Notes under the pieces: model-generated
The model's database searches: none
What the model was told of the DNA's origin: nothing
What the model saw: only the letters and a program-made list of their open reading frames with translations
Origin: Pseudomonas alliivorans
GTDB taxonomy: Bacteria; Pseudomonadota; Gammaproteobacteria; Pseudomonadales; Pseudomonadaceae
Direction: 5' to 3'
DNA: 64,000 bases
Assembly: GCF_017826695.1 (NCBI RefSeq)
Contig: NZ_JAFFZW010000013.1
Span: 1 to 64,000, forward strand
Program-made: the position numbers and the translations under genes
Shown: positions 1 through 8,106 of the stretch, in pieces
Position numbering within the stretch: the first letter of the stretch is position 1
Layout of the letters: each line of letters starts with the position of its first letter

Positions 1-254
1 GTTGTTTGGTCATCAGACACCTCTATCTGGCGATATTCTCGCCTAAATGAGTGTCCGGAATCATTAGACCACTACAGTGCAATGGCGATTAGACGGGCGT
101 CGATCGCGTGACCTGCTGCCATGTCAGAGATCGGTGACCATGGTCCCAAGCCTGAGGACGAGATTAGTCTAACTGACAAAAGACAGGGAAAATGAGCATC
201 TTTAGGCGGCGGTCCCCCCTGTGTTAGGTCCCCCAATAAAGTATCCTACGAGTA
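1..254. other. No gene recognised upstream of the ssp-like operon
   Basis: I see no convincing coding region or RNA gene here. The stretch is moderately GC-poor and begins inside the accessory island, so it is probably the tail of something that lies outside the window. A promoter for the operon that follows must lie here or further left, but I cannot point to a clear -35/-10 pair. Confidence 0.4.
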
Positions 255-290
255 TTGATAAAGCCTGCCACGAGGCTTGGGGTAAGTAGG

Positions 291-497
291 ATGAAGGTTT
301 TGTTTGACACCCGCAGGATCCAGAAGCTAGGGCGCGTTTCGCTTAGCGAGCAATTGCTGAGGAATGCCGGTTTACACGAAGGCGACCAAGTAGATATTTA
401 CTTTGATGCCGCCACGAAACGCATCATTATCGAGCCAGCAGCTCAGAGCAACGACCAAGCTGCTTCGGAGAAATTGGCCCCAGGGAGGAAAGGTTGA
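291..497 (+). CDS. Small AbrB/MazE-like DNA-binding protein
   Basis: A 68-aa protein whose residues 1–50 have the swapped-hairpin AbrB/SpoVT pattern: a basic start with RRIQKLGRVSLS, a short helix, GLHEGDQVDIYFD, and a final strand with RIIIEP. Members of this family are antitoxins of the MazE type or transcriptional regulators. ATG at 291 fits the domain better than the in-frame TTG at 255, because the family normally begins with this strand. The stop codon overlaps the next start as TGATG (495–499), so it is probably translationally coupled to the sspB-like gene. I infer that it regulates the operon. No MazF-like toxin is next to it, so a simple toxin–antitoxin pair is unlikely. Confidence 0.6.
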   Translation: MKVLFDTRRIQKLGRVSLSEQLLRNAGLHEGDQVDIYFDAATKRIIIEPAAQSNDQAASEKLAPGRKG

Positions 498-1402
498 TGT
501 CGAGCATTCAACGACGAGATGAGCGCTTCTCGGGACATGAGTCCTTCGTTTGCCGTTACGGATGGCTGCCAAAGCTACACCAAGCAATTATCAGCAACCC
601 CCTTGCGCTGAAGGATGAAGCTCAGGCGACGATTACGCTGGGCATTGGCCGCAACATGGTCAAGTCGATTCAATTTTGGGGTGAGGCTTTCGGGATAGTC
701 GATGGCCGCGATTCTTCTGGCCTGCAATCCGGTCCGATTGGAAGCTTGCTGCTTTCGAAAGATGGTTGGGACCCTTTCCTCGAACAGCCTGAGTCGCTTT
801 GGCTGCTTCACTGGTGGATTTCATCTCACGCGGAGATTGCAGTTTGGAATTTGGTCTTCGGGAGCGCAACGTATTCCCGTTTTGATCGAAAGACACTCAT
901 CGCGGGTCTCGAGAATCAGGCATCCGCTAGTAACAAAAAGCTGGCGGTCTCCACCCTTGAGCAGCATTCAAGCATTTTCCTGCATTCGTACAAGCGGGAA
1001 GAGTCTGCAGGTGATGATACCTCGTGGTGTCCACTGCAAGATTTGGGACTTTTTGAAGAGGTCACTGCCGACGACGGCAGAACTGTTTACCTAGTAGGTA
1101 GAAATGCTCCCTTAGGTCTATCTCCAAGAGTTTTCCTTTTTTCCTTGATTGATTACTTCGAACGTCAAAATACCAACTCTCTCAGTCTCACCAAGATTGT
1201 TCATGGTGAATTCAGTCCCGGTAGCGTTTTCAGGTTGGATAACTTTCAAGTGAGTAGCTTGATAGAAGGTGTAGAAAATGAGTTTGGTGGCGTTGTGCGA
1301 TTTATTGATACCGCTGATACCCAGCAAATTATTCTGGATACAACTTTAGCGCCCGCTTGGGCTGATTGCTTGCTGGGTGTGGGAGAAGAATCGAATGTCT
1401 GA
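497..1402 (+). CDS. sspB: DUF4007 protein, SspB-like (phosphorothioation nickase)
   Basis: A 301-aa protein opening with the DUF4007 hallmark RFSGHESFVCRYGWLPK at about residues 10–26. DUF4007 proteins occur beside PAPS-reductase-like genes in phosphorothioation loci. I recall the SspB of SspABCD as a DUF4007 protein that nicks one strand to start backbone sulfur insertion; I could not check this. The start ATG at 497 has a strong GGAGG at 484–488 and overlaps the previous stop by one base. The gene overlaps the ATPase gene by 8 bp when that gene is read from 1395. The order B–C–D with overlaps is the order of known ssp loci. The main uncertainty is whether it is a true SspB or another DUF4007 partner. 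Confidence 0.75.
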   Translation: MSSIQRRDERFSGHESFVCRYGWLPKLHQAIISNPLALKDEAQATITLGIGRNMVKSIQFWGEAFGIVDGRDSSGLQSGPIGSLLLSKDGWDPFLEQPESLWLLHWWISSHAEIAVWNLVFGSATYSRFDRKTLIAGLENQASASNKKLAVSTLEQHSSIFLHSYKREESAGDDTSWCPLQDLGLFEEVTADDGRTVYLVGRNAPLGLSPRVFLFSLIDYFERQNTNSLSLTKIVHGEFSPGSVFRLDNFQVSSLIEGVENEFGGVVRFIDTADTQQIILDTTLAPAWADCLLGVGEESNV

Positions 1403-4400
1403 CCGACTGATAGATCACCTTGAGCTGGACTCCAAATTCCTGCGCTCCATTTCGCTGACTAGGGATTTGCGGTCACAAGATTCGCTCGATAGTTATCTGA
1501 TCACTCCTGCTGTCTTGGCAGTGCTTCGCCAGATTGGCGGCGCGTTGAAGTCGGGTAGCGCACAACGCGCCTGGAAACTCATTGGGCCCTACGGCAGTGG
1601 TAAGTCGGCGCTAGGGTTGCTGCTCGCCCGTTTGTTAGAAGGGCAAAAGAGCTCTCATGCAATTTACAAACAGCTCATTGAGGCCTCTACAGAAGTCGCT
1701 GAGCTTTTCCCACAAGGGCAAAATCGCTTTGCACTGGCAATAAGCGGTTCGCGCGTATCGTTGGGTGACGCGTTAGCACAGTCTATTCTCGAAGCGCTTG
1801 AGCACCTGCCAAAAAGCAAGCTGGCTACTGAGCTTAAGCGCCAGTTGGATACGAAAGCTCAGACCTATCGTGACGTACCCCTTAACGCAGCGACGAGTAG
1901 ATTGCTGAATGACTTTGTTCTAATCACCAAAGGTGCTGGATGTTCCGGTGTCCTATTGCTGATTGACGAGCTTGGCAAATTCATCGAGTACGCAGCTCTA
2001 AATCCGGAAGCCGGCGATTTGATGTCTCTGCAGCAAATCGCTGAGGTCGCATCTCATCCTACGGACGATGGTCTACTAGTCATATCAATGCTGCACCAGC
2101 ACTTTGATGCTTATGCCACAGGTGTAGGTCGGACGCTTTCCGATGAGTGGCATAAGGTCTCAGCACGCTTCGATGAAGTGCCTTTTGATGAGCCGGTCGA
2201 ACGGTATGCGCATTTCGCTCTTCATGCCCTAGGCGCGGATGGAACCATTACTGAGTCGGTTGCCCTGAAAAAAGATGCCCGGAGCATCTACAAGCAAGCA
2301 ATTGATTTCAACTTTTTCCGCGGAACTGGTGAGAGTGAGCTGTTCGCTCAGGCAGAGCGCCTGTACCCATTGCACCCAGCAGCTCTGGCTTGCTTAGCGG
2401 TCATATCTAAGCGATTTGGTCAGAGCGAGCGTTCATTTCATGCATTCATGCGTGGATATGAGTCCGGAGCACTGAGAGACTTCGCGGAGCATAATATTGT
2501 CGACCATTCTTCTTGGTATGGAATGAGCGAGCTTTTTGACTACCTCACGACAGGGGTAGGGCTTCGCTTCCGTGATCTTGAAGCTGAACGACGCTGGGAT
2601 TTCGCTCGCTCTGTCGTAGAGCGTAATGACGCGGAGATGACGGCTTTACAGCTTGAATTACTCAAGTCGATTGCCGTCATCGAGCTGGTCGCTCAAGTCC
2701 TCCATGTGGTGTTGACCGTTGAGCTCCTTAGATTTGCTATGGGGGAAGACCTTGGAGCTATCTCTGAAGCTTTGAGTGAGCTAACTGCCAAAAGAATCCT
2801 AGTACATCGTCCTGCGAGTCATGATTATGGTTTTGCCGTCAGTCACGCTATCAACGTCGAGGCTTTATACGAGGAAACGATGCAGCGCTCGGCTGATGAA
2901 CTGATGTTCAATGGCGTTTCACAAGCCCTATCTGAAAGAAGCGTTATTGCAAGTCGTCACTATCAGCAGACAGGAACAATCCGCTCGGTAAGAGTGACTG
3001 CAGGCACGTCGGATAGAATTGCGCAGTCCATCGGTAATCATGGTCGCCATGATGGCAGCGTGGGGCTGATATTTGCAGACGCCGAATCGTCTGCTTTAGT
3101 CGGTGCTGCTGAAGAGGTAGCTCGCTCTACTGACGACGTTTTATCGCTTACCGCAATTGTCAAAGTCGGTCCGGATGAGCGTAATGCTCTCATTGAATAC
3201 TCCCGCTGGTTGATGGTTCATGACCAGGTCAAGCTTAGTCATTTGGATCCCTGGACTGAGCGCTATGTCGAGTCGAGGTTCAGCACGGCACGTGAGCGTG
3301 TTAGCCGACTGGTCTTGGCATTGCTGAACCGGCAAGCAAAAGGGTCGTCCGATATGCAGTATTGGCATAAAGGAAAGGTGATCGCCGATAGCGGAGCAAT
3401 GAACCTTAGTCAAGCCGCCTCTTGGCTGTTCGATAAGGTTTACGAGGCGGCTCCGGCGATCAATAACGAATTGATCAACAAAGAGAAGCCCTCATCTGCA
3501 ATCAATGCAGCTCGGCAGCGTCTATTTGACCTGCTGGATAAAAAGGCTGATTCAGAGCTGCTAGGTATCGTCGACTTCCCACCCGAACGATTGCTCTACA
3601 GCTCTCTGCTTCAATCCACTGGACTGCATCGTAAAGGGGCTGGCGGCCGTTGGTTGTTAACGGCACCGGACGGTAATTCTCCTGCCGGCATACGTAAAGT
3701 TTGGGCTGAGCTTGATAAGCAACTGATGATTGACGGGCAGGTCACTTTTGCTGAGGTCATTTCAAGTCTGGCACTACCGCCGCTAGGGGTCCGAAATGGG
3801 CCGGCCAGCGTGTGGTTCATGGTTTACCTTCTTGTTAACAAGGAGTCGTGCGCGATTTTCGAACGAGGAAGTCTGATACTGGAGTTGACCTCCGATCATC
3901 AGCAACGGATGTTCAGGAGCCCTCACACCTTTAGCTTCCGCCGCTTCGACATTGCAGCAGAGCGCAAAGATCTGATCAAAGATTATGCAAAGGCATTTGG
4001 AGCGGTAGGTGTGCAGTTGGGGTTGAACGCATCTTACCTGGATGCTGCGCGGGAGCTGATCCGCTGGTACGGGCGTCTCCCGCAATATTCGCAAGAGACA
4101 CTGCGACTTACAAACCAAACCAAAGCCCTTCGCGACGTAATCAAAAGAGCAACCGACCCGGTTTCGTTGCTCGCCATTGATATGCCGCGCGTGTTGATGG
4201 CTGGGAAGGGGAAGGACGCTAGTAGCTTCCCCGATCTGCTGGCTAAAAGCCTCACTGAGCTTGGTATGGCATACCGACGGTTGCAGGACGAGGTTAGCTT
4301 TTCCATGGCTCAGGCTTTTGAGATCACAGGCCCTCTGAAGGCCCTTCGATCGCAGCTCCAGGAAGAGTGCGCCGATACCGCGCAGTCTCTTGCCGAGGTA

Positions 4401-4853
4401 GATCTTAAAGCCTTCATCATGCGCTGTTCGGACATCACCCTGACTGACGACAAGTGGATGGATTCCATTGCGAGTGTTGTAGTTCATAGACCCTTAGATA
4501 TCTGGAAAGACAGTGACGCTCCGATATTTGCGGAGTCCGTCCTTGAGCTATGCGGGCGCTACAAGCGCTGGCTTAGGGTCGCTATGCGTAAAGGCGAGTT
4601 TGAGCGTCAAGCGCAACGCTTCGTCGGGGTGACTTTGACTCTCCCCAGTGGCGAAGAGGCAGCGATGCTATTGACCTCTGATCATGAGACCAAGATCATG
4701 GCCAATAGCCTGCTAGAGACCCTCACTAAGCAAGTGGGCGGCAATTTGAATTTGGCCGCGTCAGCCCTTGCTCAAGCGTTGCTGCAATTGCAGCAGGGCT
4801 CCACCGAACACGATGAGAATGAGCTAAGCGATGAGCAACGAACCGCGGGTTAG
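1395..4853 (+). CDS. sspC: Large P-loop ATPase, SspC-like
   Basis: An 1152-aa protein with a Walker A motif GPYGSGKS at residues 64–71 and a Walker B-like LLLIDELGKF centred on D191–E192. The long remainder has no domain I can name and looks largely helical. In SspABCD systems the C component is a large ATPase acting with the SspB nickase and the SspD sulfur-loading enzyme. ATG at 1395 is preferred over GTG at 1377 because a GGGAGA motif lies 7 bases upstream. It overlaps sspB by 8 bp and sspD by 23 bp. BREX BrxC/PglY proteins are also large DUF499-type ATPases, but the DUF4007 and PP-loop neighbours point to Ssp. Confidence 0.75.
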   Translation: MSDRLIDHLELDSKFLRSISLTRDLRSQDSLDSYLITPAVLAVLRQIGGALKSGSAQRAWKLIGPYGSGKSALGLLLARLLEGQKSSHAIYKQLIEASTEVAELFPQGQNRFALAISGSRVSLGDALAQSILEALEHLPKSKLATELKRQLDTKAQTYRDVPLNAATSRLLNDFVLITKGAGCSGVLLLIDELGKFIEYAALNPEAGDLMSLQQIAEVASHPTDDGLLVISMLHQHFDAYATGVGRTLSDEWHKVSARFDEVPFDEPVERYAHFALHALGADGTITESVALKKDARSIYKQAIDFNFFRGTGESELFAQAERLYPLHPAALACLAVISKRFGQSERSFHAFMRGYESGALRDFAEHNIVDHSSWYGMSELFDYLTTGVGLRFRDLEAERRWDFARSVVERNDAEMTALQLELLKSIAVIELVAQVLHVVLTVELLRFAMGEDLGAISEALSELTAKRILVHRPASHDYGFAVSHAINVEALYEETMQRSADELMFNGVSQALSERSVIASRHYQQTGTIRSVRVTAGTSDRIAQSIGNHGRHDGSVGLIFADAESSALVGAAEEVARSTDDVLSLTAIVKVGPDERNALIEYSRWLMVHDQVKLSHLDPWTERYVESRFSTARERVSRLVLALLNRQAKGSSDMQYWHKGKVIADSGAMNLSQAASWLFDKVYEAAPAINNELINKEKPSSAINAARQRLFDLLDKKADSELLGIVDFPPERLLYSSLLQSTGLHRKGAGGRWLLTAPDGNSPAGIRKVWAELDKQLMIDGQVTFAEVISSLALPPLGVRNGPASVWFMVYLLVNKESCAIFERGSLILELTSDHQQRMFRSPHTFSFRRFDIAAERKDLIKDYAKAFGAVGVQLGLNASYLDAARELIRWYGRLPQYSQETLRLTNQTKALRDVIKRATDPVSLLAIDMPRVLMAGKGKDASSFPDLLAKSLTELGMAYRRLQDEVSFSMAQAFEITGPLKALRSQLQEECADTAQSLAEVDLKAFIMRCSDITLTDDKWMDSIASVVVHRPLDIWKDSDAPIFAESVLELCGRYKRWLRVAMRKGEFERQAQRFVGVTLTLPSGEEAAMLLTSDHETKIMANSLLETLTKQVGGNLNLAASALAQALLQLQQGSTEHDENELSDEQRTAG

Positions 4854-5658
4854 ACACATCCTTAGCCTTTCAGGGGGCAAGGACAGCGCAGCGTTAGCGA
4901 TTTACATGCGAGATCGTGTGCCCGAAATGGAGTACATCTTCAGCGATACCGGTAAAGAGCTGCCCGAGACTTATGACTATTTGCAGCGCCTGGAAAATTA
5001 CCTCGGGAAGCCGTTGCATCGTTTGAATGCTGATCTCGGTTTCGACCACTGGTATGACATGTATGGAGGGATGATTCCCTCCAATCATCGTCGTTGGTGC
5101 ACGAAAATGCTCAAGCTTAAGCCTTTTGAGGACTTTTGCGGTGACCAGCCGATAATCAATTATGTTGGGCTCCGTGCGGATGAAAATCGCACGGGGTACA
5201 TCAGCCATAAGACAAATATCGAAGCTGTGTACCCGTTCCAGGAGGACGGGCTAATCCTGCGCGATATTGAAGAGATTCTTCGAGTATCTGGGGTCGGGAT
5301 GCCACCCTACACAAAATGGGGAAGAACCCGCTCTGGATGCTACTTCTGCTTCTATCAGCAAAAAATTGAGTGGGTGAAGTTAAAAGAAACACACCCCGAT
5401 TTGTACGAAAAGGCTAAAGAGTATGAAGTGCCCTTTGAAAAAACGGGCAACTTCTTCACTTGGAGTCAAGGTGAAAGTCTTGCGGAGCTTGAACAACCGG
5501 AGCGTATGGCTCAGATTAAGCGTGACCATGCATTAAGGGTCGAGCGAATGGCTCAAAGAAAGGATAACTCCACGCTGATTGCCGTGTTCTCAGAGCTTGA
5601 TTCAACAGAAACGCCAGACGATGACGACGATCAAGGTTGTTTGGTATGTCAGTTGTAG
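4831..5658 (+). CDS. sspD: PAPS-reductase-like ATP pyrophosphatase, SspD-like
   Basis: A 275-aa PP-loop enzyme. The ATP-binding motif SLSGGKDS lies at residues 12–19. C90 (in RRWC) and the pair C170-x-x-C173 (in SGCYFC) are cysteines of the kind that carry sulfur or hold a cluster in DndC/SspD proteins. A second CxxC, C270/C273, sits at the extreme C-terminus after an acidic run, which is unusual. The role expected from the family is to activate the DNA backbone with ATP and pass sulfur to it. No cysteine desulfurase gene (sspA) is in the window; a housekeeping IscS could supply sulfur, as has been described for Dnd systems. It overlaps sspC by 23 bp. Confidence 0.78.
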   Translation: MSNEPRVRHILSLSGGKDSAALAIYMRDRVPEMEYIFSDTGKELPETYDYLQRLENYLGKPLHRLNADLGFDHWYDMYGGMIPSNHRRWCTKMLKLKPFEDFCGDQPIINYVGLRADENRTGYISHKTNIEAVYPFQEDGLILRDIEEILRVSGVGMPPYTKWGRTRSGCYFCFYQQKIEWVKLKETHPDLYEKAKEYEVPFEKTGNFFTWSQGESLAELEQPERMAQIKRDHALRVERMAQRKDNSTLIAVFSELDSTETPDDDDDQGCLVCQL

Positions 5659-5688
5659 TGGACTGCATAAGTTAAGATTAGATTTTCC

Positions 5689-5704
5689 AGGAGGGAAATT
5701 CTTG
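5689..5704 (+). promoter_or_regulatory. Strong ribosome binding site deciding a TTG start
   Basis: AGGAGGG at 5689–5695 is followed after six bases by TTG at 5702. This places the start of the double-GHKL gene downstream of the sspD stop, instead of overlapping sspD by 80 bp. Confidence 0.75.
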
Positions 5705-8101
5705 GCCATATCATTTAAAGCACGAGTACTACTTGAGCTGGGTGCTGAGTTAATAAGTTCCGACTCGGTCGCGCTGTATGAGTTGATAAAGAATGGAATT
5801 GATGCAGGCTCCAAGAAGATTTCTATTGATATTTCGATGGTGCTACAACCTTCGGCATATCGCGCATTAAGGCAAAGATGGGGGAATTTAAAGAAACCTT
5901 GGAATGTTGAAGAGTTTAGATCCGATGTCGTTGATGCTCTGGAACCAACCGCATCAGTCGGGTTGCACTCAGAGTTTTTGGATTATATTTCCGGATTTGA
6001 CAAAAGAGCTGAGGCTCTTGATAGACTATACGATTCATTTTTCAAATTTAATTTCATAAAAGTTCGTGATTCTGGACACGGAATGGATGACAGTGACCTG
6101 ACGAGCTGCTATCTAACTATTGGGACTCCGACTAGGTTCCTTCAAAAAGAAAAGATGCTGGGAAGCGCTGGGAAGGTACCGCTTGGAGAGAAAGGAATTG
6201 GCCGATTAGCTGCAATGCGAATTGGCCATTTCGTAAGAGTAAAGACAAGCCATGAGAAAAAGCAGTTAGGCTCAATTTTTGAACTAGAACTTGATTGGCG
6301 ACCAGTTTTTGCGGATCCTAATCTGGATGCCGATGCTCTTGACTTCGAACCACGAAAAGTCAAAGATGATCCTAGCGTATCTCCAGGAACTGAAATTCTT
6401 ATTAAAGATATTCAATCTGATTGGAGTGAAGAAAAGCTAAGAGAAATGGCAAATGTTGATTTAGCCAAGCTTGCTGATCCATTTAAATCTGGTTATGCAA
6501 ATCAGTTCATTAAAATTAGTTATCAAGGTCAGAGTTTGTCTTTGATAGACGGTTTCAAAACCTCTAGTCTCAAGTATTCTGATGCATCATGCATTATTAG
6601 CTTCCGTAGCGGGAGCATCGAATCTGATGGCACGGTTGAAGGTAATAATAAGTTAGCTCGCCTTCGTGTAGAGACTTTTTATTCTCTGCACGATAAGGCA
6701 GAGGTATTAACATATAGCGGTGCTCATTTAGCTGATCTCGTTAGTCAACAGCCGAGCAGGCGCTCTAGGCCTAAAGCTACCGACAAACTTGCAAAATCAG
6801 ATGAGCTAATTGCCGCGTTAGATACTTTAGGAGATTTCGAGGCTAAATTTTGGTGGTTCAACCGGGGCCGCTTGCAAAAAACTGAAAAAGATCTTTGGAG
6901 GGGAGGGCTTCAGGATTTTGTTCGAGCTTGGAGCGGCGGGCTTCTTGTCTATAGAGATGGCTTTCGTGTGTACCCATATGGGGCTGCAGCTGACGATTGG
7001 CTAGATCTGGATAGAAAAGCGTTGGCAAGTTCAGCGTATAAACTAAATCGGGCTCAAATTGTTGGATATTTACGCATAGATTCGGAGCATAACAGCCGAC
7101 TTCAGGATCAGACAAATCGGGAGGGTTTCAGAGATTGTCCGGAAAAGGAAACTATTAAAAGATTATTACGTCATGCGATAGCATCTGATTGTAGGACCTT
7201 TCTCGAGCGCATCGAAAAAGAAAATAAGAAGGCTGACGAAGAAACGGTACGAGATATTGATGAACGAATTGCTGATGCGAGCGAATCGGCTGCATCTAAC
7301 CTTCGAGCATTAAAATTACGTATCCCGGCTGAGTCAAACTCAATACAAGGGATTTTAGTCGAGCTGAATGAGGTGCAGGACGCTTGGGGGCGTGCAAAAG
7401 AGGCTCTTGCAGCTAAAGATTACGAAGTGGAGCAATACGCTCATCTTGCCGGAGTTGGCCTGATGGTTGAACTACTTGCACATGAATTAGCACGATCAAC
7501 AGATACCGCTCTAGATATGCTTCAGGATAAAAAAACTTCCGGTGACCCTGTTAAACTTGAAGCACTGGAGGCGCTACTTAAGACGTTGAATAAACGTGTT
7601 CGTGTTATTGACGAATTGAGCATACCTGGCAGGCAACGCAAGGCTATTTTTGATATTCCTGAGCTTATCAAGCTGATAGTTGAATTTTACAGTGCAAAGT
7701 TTCAGAGACACGGGATTGAATTTGAAATTAGTGTAGGTTCGGGGAAGGGCTTTTCAAGGCGTGTGGAGAAAGGCCAGATTTTACAAATCTTCGATAACCT
7801 TATTAGTAACTCTGCGTATTGGCTAGCTCGAAGACTAGACAGAATGGAAGCGCCTAAAATTACAGTAAATGCTGAATCCACTACAGGAATTATTAGTTTT
7901 TTTGATAATGGCCCGGGAATTCCAGATACTATTGGCGAGAAAATTTTCACTCCGTTCTACACAACGAAACCTAAGGGTGGTCGGGGTCTAGGACTATATA
8001 TTGCTCGCCGGCTCTCAAAAGAAAATGATATTGAGTTAGCACTTGCTCCATCAGATGGTGGTATGCATCGTGGCTTCATTATTAAATTTACAGGGAAGTA
8101 A
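5702..8101 (+). CDS. Double GHKL-ATPase protein (Hsp90-like N-terminus, histidine-kinase-like C-terminus)
   Basis: A 799-aa protein with two ATP-binding folds of the GHKL class. The N-terminal copy has E27/N31 (YELIKNGIDA), D123-x-G-x-G (RDSGHGM) and a lid GEKGIG at 162–167, like Hsp90/MutL/MORC ATPases. A long middle and a charged helical stretch lead to a DHp-like helix with H594 (LLAHELARS). The C-terminal ATPase has N699/N703 (DNLISNS), D735 (FDNGPGIP) and a glycine-rich GGRGLGL. The start is TTG at 5702, six bases after a strong AGGAGGG at 5689–5695; upstream in-frame codons lack a comparable site. It follows sspD by 43 bp and precedes its likely partner by 5 bp. It is clearly AT-richer than sspBCD. 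Function is inferred: a sensor or effector of the phosphorothioation system. Confidence 0.72.
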   Translation: MAISFKARVLLELGAELISSDSVALYELIKNGIDAGSKKISIDISMVLQPSAYRALRQRWGNLKKPWNVEEFRSDVVDALEPTASVGLHSEFLDYISGFDKRAEALDRLYDSFFKFNFIKVRDSGHGMDDSDLTSCYLTIGTPTRFLQKEKMLGSAGKVPLGEKGIGRLAAMRIGHFVRVKTSHEKKQLGSIFELELDWRPVFADPNLDADALDFEPRKVKDDPSVSPGTEILIKDIQSDWSEEKLREMANVDLAKLADPFKSGYANQFIKISYQGQSLSLIDGFKTSSLKYSDASCIISFRSGSIESDGTVEGNNKLARLRVETFYSLHDKAEVLTYSGAHLADLVSQQPSRRSRPKATDKLAKSDELIAALDTLGDFEAKFWWFNRGRLQKTEKDLWRGGLQDFVRAWSGGLLVYRDGFRVYPYGAAADDWLDLDRKALASSAYKLNRAQIVGYLRIDSEHNSRLQDQTNREGFRDCPEKETIKRLLRHAIASDCRTFLERIEKENKKADEETVRDIDERIADASESAASNLRALKLRIPAESNSIQGILVELNEVQDAWGRAKEALAAKDYEVEQYAHLAGVGLMVELLAHELARSTDTALDMLQDKKTSGDPVKLEALEALLKTLNKRVRVIDELSIPGRQRKAIFDIPELIKLIVEFYSAKFQRHGIEFEISVGSGKGFSRRVEKGQILQIFDNLISNSAYWLARRLDRMEAPKITVNAESTTGIISFFDNGPGIPDTIGEKIFTPFYTTKPKGGRGLGLYIARRLSKENDIELALAPSDGGMHRGFIIKFTGK

Positions 8102-8106
8102 GTAGA

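Noticed and set aside
235..250. AATAAAGTATCCTACG as a left partner of the 14-bp transposon-end repeats
   Set aside because: Only the first eight bases agree with the inverted repeat; a single partial match in AT-rich DNA is expected by chance.
1395..4853. Reading the large ATPase as BREX BrxC/PglY
   Set aside because: No BrxL/PglX/PglZ-type gene is nearby, and the DUF4007 and PP-loop neighbours fit an ssp locus better.
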